Positions 52,550-61,406 of a stretch of DNA of 64,000 nucleotides are shown one piece after another. Position 1 is the stretch's first letter. The number at the start of each line of letters is the position of its first letter. The notes beneath the pieces are model-generated. The model did not search any database and had not been told where the DNA came from. It saw nothing but the letters and a program-made list of their open reading frames with translations. Origin of the DNA: Bacteroidota bacterium (GTDB lineage: Bacteria > Bacteroidota > Bacteroidia > Cytophagales > Cyclobacteriaceae); the NCBI GenBank assembly GCA_023428695.1, contig JAEYWY010000002.1, forward strand, positions 248,001-312,000, written 5' to 3'. Position numbers and translations under genes: made by a program.

Positions 52550-53191
52550 ATGCAGATAGAACGGTTTACATTTAATCCATTTGAAGAAAACACATACGTC
52601 CTCTACGACGATACGAAATCGTGCGTGATTATAGATCCGGGTTGCAGCAATCGGGATGAAGAAAATGAACTCGCAAGTTTTATTGAGCATCATCAGCTCA
52701 ATGTTAAAATGCTCCTCAACACGCATTGCCATATCGATCACATCCTCGGGAACTGGTTTGTTAAAACAAAATTCAACGTTTCATTGTGGATTCATCCGCT
52801 TGACGAAGTTGTATTGAACGCGGGCCCTGTGATCGCACAGGGTTACGGCTTTCCCGGTTACCAACATACGGACGCAGATGAATTTCTGACAGAAGGGCAG
52901 TCCGTTACTTTCGGTAACCAGACACTTGAAGTGCTTTTTGTACCGGGTCACGCTCCGGGCCACGTTGCATTTCTCCATCGTGAGCAAGGTGTTGTCATTG
53001 CCGGTGATGTGCTATTCAGAAGCAGCATCGGTCGTACCGATCTGCCGGGCGGAAATTATGATACATTGATTTCGAGTATTCACAATATATTGTTTCCTCT
53101 GCCGGATGAGACATTGGTGTATCCCGGGCACGGACCTGAAACGACAATTGGCTTCGAAAAAAAACATAACCCTTTTTGCGCTGTAACCTGA
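52550..53191 (+). CDS. metallo-beta-lactamase-fold hydrolase (glyoxalase II-like)
   Basis: The product is 213 residues. The zinc-binding motif THCHIDH has His59, His61, Asp63 and His64; later ligands are in PGHAPGH, AGDVLF and YPGHGPET. The fold and length match the short glyoxalase II-like hydrolases found in many bacteria, whose substrates are often thioesters or unknown. The ATG at 52550 lies 10 nt after the lpdA terminator, so its promoter must overlap the terminator or the lpdA 3' end. Confidence 0.9.
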   Translation: MQIERFTFNPFEENTYVLYDDTKSCVIIDPGCSNRDEENELASFIEHHQLNVKMLLNTHCHIDHILGNWFVKTKFNVSLWIHPLDEVVLNAGPVIAQGYGFPGYQHTDADEFLTEGQSVTFGNQTLEVLFVPGHAPGHVAFLHREQGVVIAGDVLFRSSIGRTDLPGGNYDTLISSIHNILFPLPDETLVYPGHGPETTIGFEKKHNPFCAVT

Positions 53192-53241
53192 CAGACTTTA
53201 TACACGGCCACTGCAGCTGTTTTTTTGTAGCGGCGTTACCC

Positions 53242-53249
53242 TAAATTTG
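53242..53249 (+). promoter_or_regulatory. -7 promoter element for pssA-porU-porV
   Basis: TAAATTTG matches TAnnTTTG exactly and ends 4 nt before the pssA ATG at 53254, which predicts a leaderless or near-leaderless transcript. A TTG is 14 nt upstream, a little short of standard spacing. Confidence 0.42.
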
Positions 53250-53253
53250 TAGC

Positions 53254-53928
53254 ATGATCCGTCATTTGCCCAATTTTTTAACCTGTTGCAACCTGCTTTG
53301 TGGATGCATCGGAATCGTATTCCTGCTTGAAAACCGCGGAGTGCCCGCAGCGTATTTTGTCTGGGCGTCCTGCGTGTTCGATTTTCTTGATGGTTTCGCT
53401 GCACGCATGCTAAAGTTCTCGTCACCCATTGGCAAAGAGCTGGATTCGCTTGCCGACGTAGTCAGCTTCGGGGTACTTCCTGCATGTGTTATGTACAAGC
53501 TCATTGGCGCGTCCGGTACCTCCGAAATACTCCCTTACTTTGGTTTCACGATAGCAGCTTTTTCAGCATTGCGCCTGGCAATCTTCAACGTCGACACGCG
53601 CCAAAGTGATTCTTTTATCGGACTTAATACACCAGCGAATACCTTGTTTATTTCTGCCTTGCCGCTTCTGCCGGCGGACGTAGTCCCCTGGTTGTATCAA
53701 CCCCTGGTACTTGTCCCAATTACGTTCGTTTTTTCCCTCCTGCTGGTTTCACCCCTCCGATTCTTTGCATTGAAGTTCAAGAACTATACGTGGGCCGACA
53801 ACAAAGTACGGTTTACTTTTTTGCTGATTTCCGTATTACTCTTTGTCGTGTTGGGTACTTCCGCGATACCGATCATTATACTAGCCTACATAGGCGTGTC
53901 GTTATTTAACCAGTTTGTCCAAACCTGA
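53254..53928 (+). CDS. pssA: CDP-diacylglycerol-serine O-phosphatidyltransferase
   Basis: PssA makes phosphatidylserine from CDP-diacylglycerol and serine, the route to phosphatidylethanolamine. The 224-residue product has about seven membrane segments and the CDP-alcohol phosphotransferase motif DGFAARxxxxxxxxGxxxDxxxD, visible as DGFAARML (with the following GKELDSLAD). The stop TGA overlaps the porU ATG by one base, so phospholipid synthesis and T9SS genes are transcribed together here. Confidence 0.93.
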   Translation: MIRHLPNFLTCCNLLCGCIGIVFLLENRGVPAAYFVWASCVFDFLDGFAARMLKFSSPIGKELDSLADVVSFGVLPACVMYKLIGASGTSEILPYFGFTIAAFSALRLAIFNVDTRQSDSFIGLNTPANTLFISALPLLPADVVPWLYQPLVLVPITFVFSLLLVSPLRFFALKFKNYTWADNKVRFTFLLISVLLFVVLGTSAIPIIILAYIGVSLFNQFVQT

Positions 53929-56900
53929 TGTTGGCGAGACTGCTTTATATCGCAATTTTCCTGCATTCAGCAGCCCCTGCCGTTGCACAGTCATCTGTTT
54001 TTAGCGCAGGGAAGTGGTATAAGATTGCAGTCGACCACGATGGCGTGTATCGCATCACCCGTGATCAATTCCGCCAAATGGGTTTTGATCCCGGTTCGAT
54101 TGACCCGAGGAAAATCAGGATTTATGGTCTCCCCGGAGGCATGCTTCCACAGGAGAATGCAATTCAGCGCCCATCGGATCCCGTTGAACTCGCTATCCTC
54201 GTTACAGGCGAGTCCGACGGCGTTTTCAATTCCGGCGATCATATTCTGTTCTATGCACAGGGACCGAACCGAAGCGAGTTCATCGCAGAAAAGAATGTCT
54301 TCTACATCGAGCAAAATCTTTACGCCGACGAAAACTTCTACTTTGTCACTGTTGGCGATACCAATGGCAAGCGCGTTCAGACCGATGATGCCGGAGCCGG
54401 TGGCATTACCGTTACAACGTTTCGAGACTTTGCCCGGCACGAACTGGAACAACACAACGAACTGAAGTCCGGGCGCAGATGGTACGGTGAACGTTTTGAT
54501 CTGACAAGCACGCAGAACTTCTCATTCGATATACCCGGAATTGTTGACGAGCCAGCCCTTCTTGTGTCGGATGTGATGTCGCAATCCGTGAATCTTTCAT
54601 CATTCAAAGTGTTTGTGAACGATGTTCAGGTTGGCGAACAAATCGTACCTGTCATTTCAGATTCGGCGTACGGTGCAAAAGGTCGCGGACGTAGAGACAC
54701 CTTACAAATTACTCCCGCATCAACGGGCGCATTGTCGAGAACGCAGCACGTAATATCATACAACTTCACGCGCGGATCTTCGGGACGTTCTATTGGTTAT
54801 CTCGATTTTTTCTCGCTCCATGTTTCCAGAAAGCTTGGCCTCTACGGAAATCAAACACGCTTCAGAAACGCCTTGAGCGTTGAAAGCGCGGTAGAATATC
54901 GCATGTCAAATCAACCTGACATGTCGATATGGAACGTTACCAATTTTTTCGAACCCCGTATACAATCATATTCGGTTACGGGAGGGGAAGCGCGTTTCTC
55001 GGGATCACCAACGTTATCGATAGCCGCCGAGTACATTGTATTTAATCAGGATATTCCTTCACCGCGACTGGTGAGCGGAGTCGAACCACAGAACCTGCAT
55101 GGCCTCTCAACTCCGGATTATCTTGTCATTACTCCACCTGCTTTCAGGAATGAATCTGAGCGCCTTGCCGATCATCGCGCCAATCTTAACAGCTGGAACA
55201 CTGCCGTTGTTACTACCGAAGAAATCTATAATGAATTCTCATCCGGGCGACAGGATGTAACGGCGATCCGCGATTTTATCAGACACCTTTATCTGAAAAG
55301 CCCCCGATTGAAAAATGTGTTGTTGTTCGGGAAGTGTTCTTATGATTACAAGCAAAGAGTGGCCAACAACACAAATTTCGTCCCGACATACGAGTCGCGA
55401 AATTCGCTCTCGCCACTGGAAACGTATTCATCCGACGATTACTTCGGATTTCTCGAAGAAGACGAAGGTGAATGGGCTGAGAACAGTTTCCTTCAAACAC
55501 ATACGATGGACATCGGTGTCGGCCGTCTTCCAGTCAAGACGGTGGAAGAAGCCCGTGTCGTTGTAGACAAACTAATTCGTTACGATAAAGATCAACAGCG
55601 TTTCGGCCGCTGGCGAAAGGACATTGTCTTCGTTGCCGATGACGGCAGCAACTCCGATGGCTTTACAAGCATTCACCAGTCACAGGCGAATCTTCTTGCG
55701 GAAACCATTGAAGCAAATTACCCATGGCACAACACCCGCAAGTTGTTCCTCGGGGTCTATCAGAAAAATGTTACGCCTAATGGCGAATCAATTCCAGCCG
55801 CGAACGAAGACTTGATCAACGAGTTTAATCGTTCGGTTATTATTAACTATACCGGTCACGGTGCAGAAAAGCTTTGGGCTGATGAACGGATACTGACGGA
55901 AACAGCAATCGCATCGCTCACCAATGAGTCAACTCCCTTCCTCGTAACCGCCACGTGCGAATTCGGAAGACATGATGATCCCACTTTATTATCTGGCGCG
56001 GAACAGACCATTCTGAAAGAGACCGGTGGCAGTATCGGCCTCGTGACAACGGCACGTCCGGTGAACTCGAACACCAACTTCACGCTTAACATCGCATTCT
56101 ATGACGCATTGTTTGAACTCAACCCGGGCAATCAGCTGACGATCGGTGAAGTGTTCATGACGACAAAAAACAACAGCACAAGCGGTGTGGCAAACAGAAA
56201 CTTCTCTCTTCTCGGTGATCCTGGAATGCGACTCGCTTTGCCGACAGGTAACATCACCGTGGATGAAATAAAAACCGCGAACGGTTCTGACACGCTTAAA
56301 GCACTTTCGACAGTGCGCATAAAGGGAAGGGTGGAGACGTCAAACGGGGAAACTGACGAATCATTTAATGGTGTCGTAAACACGACGCTGTTTGACAAAC
56401 GCACACAATTTGTAACGATTGGGAAGAACGATCCGGCATATACGTTCCGTCAATGGTACAATCCATTGTTCCGTGGCGAGGCCACGGTGAAAGATGGTGC
56501 CTTTGAAATGGAATTCATACTCCCGAGAAACATCGCCTACGAAATCAATCCCGGTAAACTCAGTCTGTATGCATTTGATGATGCCCGAACACGCGACGTT
56601 GCAGGCGGAGCGAGTGAATTCAAAGTTGGGGGAAGTGAAACCGATGTCGCGGGTGACAATTCATCGCCAGACCTTGAAGTTTTCATGGGCGACACAACGT
56701 TCATCAACGGTGGCGTTGTAAGTCCAAACATCTTCCTTGTCGTGAAGTTGTCGGATGAAAGCGGTATAAACATCTCGAACTACGGAATAGGCAACACCAT
56801 GATGGCCGTTCTCGACAACGATGCTGAAGTGTTCCTCCTCAATGATTATTACGTCACTGAAAAGGATGACTACACCCGCGGCTGGATCAGATTTCCGATT

Positions 56901-57311
56901 CGTGGTTTGACGCCCGGACAACATACGATCACTGTAAAGGCTTGGGACACATTCAACAACCCGGCCGAAAAGGCAGTACAATTTACAGTGACCGATGGTT
57001 CGTCGCTGGTTATTGAATCCTTCGGAAACTATCCTAATCCGGTCATCTCGGAAACGACCTTTGTTTTCACCCACAATCGCTCCGGGGAAGAGCTGGAGGG
57101 TGGCATATTATTATTAAACGCAACAGGACAGGCGTTGAAGCAAATCGCGTTCAATATCCCCACAAGCACGTATGAGGTACGGATGGACGTGAGTGACCTT
57201 ATTGAGGCAAAAAAACTGCCTCCTGGTCTATACTTTGGCCGCCTGTGGCTTCGTTCCCTTTCGGATGGCAGAAGAAGTGAGCGGGTAACGAAACTTATTG
57301 TTTCAAATTGA
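53928..57311 (+). CDS. porU: type IX secretion system sortase PorU
   Basis: PorU is the gingipain-like (C25) sortase that removes the C-terminal signal of T9SS cargo and attaches the cargo to A-LPS at the outer membrane, working with PorV. The 1127-residue product has a signal peptide (1-20), a beta-rich N-terminal region with WYKIAVDHDGVYRIT, and the C25 domain (about 410-760) with catalytic His644 (YTGHGAE) and Cys677 (TATCEFG). The last 100 residues form a T9SS-type C-terminal domain with GNYPNPVIS, retained in PorU itself. The porV gene follows with a 29-nt gap. Confidence 0.94.
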   Translation: MLARLLYIAIFLHSAAPAVAQSSVFSAGKWYKIAVDHDGVYRITRDQFRQMGFDPGSIDPRKIRIYGLPGGMLPQENAIQRPSDPVELAILVTGESDGVFNSGDHILFYAQGPNRSEFIAEKNVFYIEQNLYADENFYFVTVGDTNGKRVQTDDAGAGGITVTTFRDFARHELEQHNELKSGRRWYGERFDLTSTQNFSFDIPGIVDEPALLVSDVMSQSVNLSSFKVFVNDVQVGEQIVPVISDSAYGAKGRGRRDTLQITPASTGALSRTQHVISYNFTRGSSGRSIGYLDFFSLHVSRKLGLYGNQTRFRNALSVESAVEYRMSNQPDMSIWNVTNFFEPRIQSYSVTGGEARFSGSPTLSIAAEYIVFNQDIPSPRLVSGVEPQNLHGLSTPDYLVITPPAFRNESERLADHRANLNSWNTAVVTTEEIYNEFSSGRQDVTAIRDFIRHLYLKSPRLKNVLLFGKCSYDYKQRVANNTNFVPTYESRNSLSPLETYSSDDYFGFLEEDEGEWAENSFLQTHTMDIGVGRLPVKTVEEARVVVDKLIRYDKDQQRFGRWRKDIVFVADDGSNSDGFTSIHQSQANLLAETIEANYPWHNTRKLFLGVYQKNVTPNGESIPAANEDLINEFNRSVIINYTGHGAEKLWADERILTETAIASLTNESTPFLVTATCEFGRHDDPTLLSGAEQTILKETGGSIGLVTTARPVNSNTNFTLNIAFYDALFELNPGNQLTIGEVFMTTKNNSTSGVANRNFSLLGDPGMRLALPTGNITVDEIKTANGSDTLKALSTVRIKGRVETSNGETDESFNGVVNTTLFDKRTQFVTIGKNDPAYTFRQWYNPLFRGEATVKDGAFEMEFILPRNIAYEINPGKLSLYAFDDARTRDVAGGASEFKVGGSETDVAGDNSSPDLEVFMGDTTFINGGVVSPNIFLVVKLSDESGINISNYGIGNTMMAVLDNDAEVFLLNDYYVTEKDDYTRGWIRFPIRGLTPGQHTITVKAWDTFNNPAEKAVQFTVTDGSSLVIESFGNYPNPVISETTFVFTHNRSGEELEGGILLLNATGQALKQIAFNIPTSTYEVRMDVSDLIEAKKLPPGLYFGRLWLRSLSDGRRSERVTKLIVSN

Positions 57312-57340
57312 TTAATTTTAAACCTTTGAAAAAAATCTTA

Positions 57341-58498
57341 ATGAAATCGGGCGTTCTTGCGTATATACTCGTTATCCTTGGTATTTCTTCGTTATCTGCT
57401 CAGACAGACCCTGGTGTAAAAGACCCGGTTACGATCATCGGCCAGGAAAACGCGATAACTACAGCCGTACCCTTTCTTGTCATCACTCCTGATGCACGAC
57501 ATGCTGCCCTGGGTGATGTTGGGGTAGCCACTTCCCCTGATGCAAACGCCGCATGGTGGAATCCGGGCAAGCTGTCTTTTATTGAGCACAAATACGGCGC
57601 ATCCCTTTCTGTGTCGCCCTGGCTGGGAAAGATCATTAACGATATGTATCTCTCGTATCTGACCGGTTTCTACAAGATCAGCCGGGAACAGGCCGTGGCG
57701 TTTGGGATAAAGTATTTTGATCTGGGAGATATCAGATTCACCGATCAGTTTAACCAGAGCCTCGGTGACTTCAATCCGCGGGAGTTTTCCTTTGAAGGAA
57801 CATACTCGCGCAAACTGACCGAGCAATTGAGCCTTGGTATCACTGCCAAATACATTTTTTCCAACCTGACCGGTGCGTTTACAGGTAATGAGGCACAACC
57901 CGGTCACAGCGTCGCGACAGACCTTGGTATTTTTTATACAAAGCTCATTGAGCGTAGCGCACGCAACAACACACTATCACTTGGAGCCGCGATTTCGAAT
58001 ATCGGCGCAAAGATTTCATACACCAATGGCGACAACGCAGACTTCATTCCCACGAATCTGAAGCTCGGAGCGGCATACACTACAGAACTCGACCTTCACA
58101 ACAAATTCACTTTTGCGCTTGACCTCAACAAGCTTCTCGTTCCAACGCCTCCGTCGGATGCGGACAAGAGCCTCCTGAGTGGGATTTTTGGCTCATTCTC
58201 CGACGCTCCCGGCGGGGCGAAAGAAGAGTTGAAAGAAATTATGCTTTCTACCGGTGTCGAGTACTGGTACAATGATACATTCGCTGCCAGGCTGGGTTAC
58301 TTTAATGAGAACAGCCTGAAAGGGAACCGCAAATATCTCACGATCGGAACCGGCTTTCGCAGAAACTCATTTGGTTTTGATGTGGCGTACCTGGTTCCAA
58401 CCAATAAGCGCGAACACCCACTTGCCGAAACGCTGCGTTTTACAATTCTTCTGCAGGTTCTTGGATCAGCTGAGCTGGACAACTCCGTAACGGACTGA
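57341..58498 (+). CDS. porV: type IX secretion outer-membrane protein PorV (LptO)
   Basis: PorV is a FadL-like 14-stranded outer-membrane barrel that binds cargo C-terminal domains and delivers them to PorU. The 385-residue product, from the ATG at 57341, has a signal peptide (1-20, ending SAQ) and the family block VPFLVITPDARHAALGDVG with DANAAWWNPGKLSF. The rest shows typical barrel strands to a C-terminal aromatic-rich end. In-frame TTG codons at 57308 and 57326 are possible but less likely starts. It follows porU, the usual partner arrangement. Confidence 0.93.
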   Translation: MKSGVLAYILVILGISSLSAQTDPGVKDPVTIIGQENAITTAVPFLVITPDARHAALGDVGVATSPDANAAWWNPGKLSFIEHKYGASLSVSPWLGKIINDMYLSYLTGFYKISREQAVAFGIKYFDLGDIRFTDQFNQSLGDFNPREFSFEGTYSRKLTEQLSLGITAKYIFSNLTGAFTGNEAQPGHSVATDLGIFYTKLIERSARNNTLSLGAAISNIGAKISYTNGDNADFIPTNLKLGAAYTTELDLHNKFTFALDLNKLLVPTPPSDADKSLLSGIFGSFSDAPGGAKEELKEIMLSTGVEYWYNDTFAARLGYFNENSLKGNRKYLTIGTGFRRNSFGFDVAYLVPTNKREHPLAETLRFTILLQVLGSAELDNSVTD

Positions 58499-58499
58499 C

Positions 58500-59759
58500 A
58501 TGCTCGATCGAACCATTGCACCTCCTTTTCAAAAGACAACGAGGTTTGACCTTATCGAACCTCAGCACGTCAGGCTGACAAACGGAATTGACATGTACGT
58601 CGTCGCTGGAGGAGAACAGGAAGTTGTCAAAATCGAAGTCATCGTAAAAGCGGGAAGATGGTACGAGCAAACCTGGGGCGCCGCACACTTCACATCGAAC
58701 TTGCTCCTCAAAGGCACGCGGACAAAGTCAAGTTTCGAAATAGCGCGTATATTCGATTTCTATGGCGCACATGTTGAAATCAGTCCCGGGCTCGATGTAG
58801 TCAGCGTGACACTTTATACGCTGTCGAAAAATCTATCACCGGTTCTCGAACTTTTTGCCGAGGTGTTGTCGGAAAGCGTGTTTCCCGAAAAGGAACTGGA
58901 ACAATCCAAAACGATTTACCTGCAGAACCTCAAGGTCAACAAGGAGAAAACAAGCTTCCAGGCATCAAAGCTCTTCCGCAACCTCCTGTTTGGAGATTCT
59001 CACCCGTATGGAAGAGAACTCGATGAGAAGGAAGTATCGCTTTTGTCACAACCTGCTTTGGTTGAACATCACAGATCATTCTTCTCGGACTTGTTTGTTA
59101 TCGTGTCAGGCAACATAGGGTCGTCGATCATCGAACAGTTAACGCATAAGTTTTCATCATTTAAATGCAGCCCCTCCACGGAACCTTCTGTTCATGCGCC
59201 TGGTGACAAACCATCCAGAAACGTGCAGGAGAAGGAAGGAAGCATTCAGACATCGGTGAGAGTCGGTAAACGGTTTATAGGAAGAAACCATGCTGACTAT
59301 TTCGACGTGTTGTTGCTGAGCCATATTCTGGGTGGATATTTCGGATCACGACTGATGAAGAACATCCGCGAAGAAAAGGGTCTCACGTATGGGATATACG
59401 CTTCCATTCACACGCTGATTCGCGACAACTACCTTGTTATGGGCGCCGATGTCAACAAGGAAAACGTAGCATTGACGTTTGACGAAATCCGTAAAGAACT
59501 GCGCAGGCTGCGACTTGAAGCGATTCCCGGTGATGAACTGCAGACAGCAAAAAATCATTTCATCGGTAGTCTGCAGGCAGAAATTACAACTCCGTTCTCC
59601 CATGCGGAAAAACTCAAGAACATCATAATCTACGGCCTGTCGAAAGATTATTACACCCGCCTTATTGCGCGAATCGATTCGCTCAACGCTGAAGATCTCA
59701 TGCGGACTGGTGAAGTCTATTTCCGGGAAGACAGCTTCTACGAAGTTGCTGTGGGTTAG
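58500..59759 (+). CDS. catalytically degenerate M16-family (insulinase-like) protein
   Basis: The product is 419 residues with the two M16 halves. Where active M16 proteases have the zinc motif HxxEH, this has HFTSN (63-67), so the catalytic Glu and second His are lost. The remaining framework is normal: SNLLLKGT, GAHVEISPGLD, and the second-half EEKGLTYGIYASIHT. Such inactive homologues usually pair with an active M16 subunit, but none adjoins it here. There is no signal peptide, so it is predicted cytosolic. It starts 1 nt after porV, in the same operon, and overlaps the gldH stop by 4 nt. Confidence 0.85.
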   Translation: MLDRTIAPPFQKTTRFDLIEPQHVRLTNGIDMYVVAGGEQEVVKIEVIVKAGRWYEQTWGAAHFTSNLLLKGTRTKSSFEIARIFDFYGAHVEISPGLDVVSVTLYTLSKNLSPVLELFAEVLSESVFPEKELEQSKTIYLQNLKVNKEKTSFQASKLFRNLLFGDSHPYGRELDEKEVSLLSQPALVEHHRSFFSDLFVIVSGNIGSSIIEQLTHKFSSFKCSPSTEPSVHAPGDKPSRNVQEKEGSIQTSVRVGKRFIGRNHADYFDVLLLSHILGGYFGSRLMKNIREEKGLTYGIYASIHTLIRDNYLVMGADVNKENVALTFDEIRKELRRLRLEAIPGDELQTAKNHFIGSLQAEITTPFSHAEKLKNIIIYGLSKDYYTRLIARIDSLNAEDLMRTGEVYFREDSFYEVAVG

Positions 59760-60229
59760 TTCGCAGCCTTTTCTATAGCAACACCTACCGACAAAATGCC
59801 AGACACCGAATCCTCGCGCATATATTGTTCGAGCTCTGCCTGATAAACACCCGCGCGGGGAAAACGATAACCCTTGAGAACTTCTACGCGATGGTCGAAC
59901 AAATCGCCCAATCCGCTCTTTCCGTATGGTTTACCAGTCTTCGGTTCGAATAAATACGCGGTAACAAGTTTTGATTCAACGTCGTTGCCTAATGTATCCA
60001 TGAGGGAAAATTTCACAAACAATCTTGACCACTTATAGTGGGTAGAGTTCCTGATATCCCAGTAGACGTTATATGTCTGAGTAGTGTCCTTAATCTCGAA
60101 CGTGAACTGTGGCTTATTATCCAGCATCCAAACCCGATCGTCAAGATCAACAAACTCGTGATACACGTTCGACGTATCACAACCAGTCATGGCTATGCAA
60201 CAACAGATGACTAATATCCGAAACTTCAT
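59756..60229 (-). CDS. gldH: gliding motility lipoprotein GldH
   Basis: The product is 157 residues. The signal peptide ends in a lipobox (MTGC, lipidated Cys17). The body matches GldH, a lipoprotein required for gliding in Flavobacterium and for T9SS function: DDRVWMLDNKPQFTFEI near the start of the mature protein and YQAELEQYMREDSVSGILSVG near the end. Its start codon overlaps the ricT stop by 4 nt. It converges on the M16 gene. The presence of GldH suggests the organism belongs to a gliding lineage, though gliding itself cannot be inferred from this gene alone. Confidence 0.9.
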   Translation of the reverse strand: MKFRILVICCCIAMTGCDTSNVYHEFVDLDDRVWMLDNKPQFTFEIKDTTQTYNVYWDIRNSTHYKWSRLFVKFSLMDTLGNDVESKLVTAYLFEPKTGKPYGKSGLGDLFDHRVEVLKGYRFPRAGVYQAELEQYMREDSVSGILSVGVAIEKAAN

Positions 60230-61401
60230 CGCTTCGGCGGTTTTTGTTGATTCTGGCCACCCTGCCCACGGCCTTCAGGTTTGTTCCCTCCCTGTGGACG
60301 TTTTTTCTTTTTCTTGCGCGACTTGTTCTTGAACTTCTTGTCCATTCTGGCCAGGTCGCTGTTCAATGGTTCAGTCGTTACCTTTTCTTCAACCTGATCT
60401 TCCTCCAGGCTCGCGGGTTTTTTCCCTTCTCTGTTCAGCCTCAGAATGTGGTTAACCCTTTCGATGTTCAGCGGGTACCATGTATTTTCTTCACTGAATC
60501 CGAACCACATAATACGACGGAAGATGTCCGTTTTCTGAAGTGTTGCATCGCCCTTAAGCGTGAGGAGCGGGCCTTCGATTTTCGGAATGTGCTGAAGCGC
60601 ATCCATGTACGTCTCAAGTTCATAATTGAGACAACACTTGAGTCGTCCGCACTGACCTGACAGCTTGCTTGGATTGAGCGAAAGGTTTTGATAACGCGCA
60701 GCACTCGTTGCAACGTTCTTGAATTCACTTAACCATGTTGAGCAACAGAGCTCACGTCCGCACACACCGATTCCACCGAGTCGGCCTGCCTCCTGGCGAA
60801 GGCTTATCTGCCTCATCTCAACACGAATCCTGAACTCCGCTGCGAGAATCTTGATCAGTTCACGGAAATCAACACGGTCATCTGCGGAATAGAAAAACGT
60901 TGCTTTCGTATTGTCGGCCTGATACTCAATGTCGGAAAGTTTCATTTCAAGCTTAAGATCTCTGATGATCTCGCGCGTACGGTAGAGGGTGGGTAACTCT
61001 CGTTTTTTTACTTCTTCAAATTTCTCAAGGTCTTTCTGGTGAGCGATGCGATATATCTTTTTTATTTCGCCGTCGTCGGCAATTTTCTTTTTCTGCATTT
61101 GCAGGCGAACCAGTTCACCCTGCAGTGATACGTAGCCAATATGGTGACCGTTGGGTACTTCAACGACGACAGCATCACCTGTCGTGAGCGGCAGTCCCTC
61201 AACGTTTCTGTAAAATTCTTTTCTTCCGTTTTTGAAACGGACCTCGACAACCTTGAAAACGTCAGTCACCGGCATGTCCATATTCGAAAGCCAGTCGAAA
61301 ACATTCATCTTGTTGCAACCCCCGGTGCTACACGCTCCGTTGTTATTGCAACCGGCAACCTTGCCGTTTTTTGTCGAGGCTGATCCACATGAACAACCCA
61401 T
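60226..61401 (-). CDS. ricT: RicT/YaaT-like PSP1-domain protein
   Basis: The product is 391 residues. The PSP1 C-terminal domain carries the two cysteine blocks GVCGRELCCSTW and GQCGRLKCCLNYE, the cluster-binding motifs of RicT (YaaT), which in Bacillus forms the Ric complex with RicA and RicF and guides RNase Y. The first 30 residues are extra and cysteine-rich (MGCSCGSAS and CSTGGC), possibly a second metal site. The tail is very basic (KKKKKRPQGG). The pairing with gldH is conserved in Bacteroidota. It starts 5 nt after purD stops. Confidence 0.88.
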   Translation of the reverse strand: MGCSCGSASTKNGKVAGCNNNGACSTGGCNKMNVFDWLSNMDMPVTDVFKVVEVRFKNGRKEFYRNVEGLPLTTGDAVVVEVPNGHHIGYVSLQGELVRLQMQKKKIADDGEIKKIYRIAHQKDLEKFEEVKKRELPTLYRTREIIRDLKLEMKLSDIEYQADNTKATFFYSADDRVDFRELIKILAAEFRIRVEMRQISLRQEAGRLGGIGVCGRELCCSTWLSEFKNVATSAARYQNLSLNPSKLSGQCGRLKCCLNYELETYMDALQHIPKIEGPLLTLKGDATLQKTDIFRRIMWFGFSEENTWYPLNIERVNHILRLNREGKKPASLEEDQVEEKVTTEPLNSDLARMDKKFKNKSRKKKKKRPQGGNKPEGRGQGGQNQQKPPKR

Positions 61402-61406
61402 CCCGC

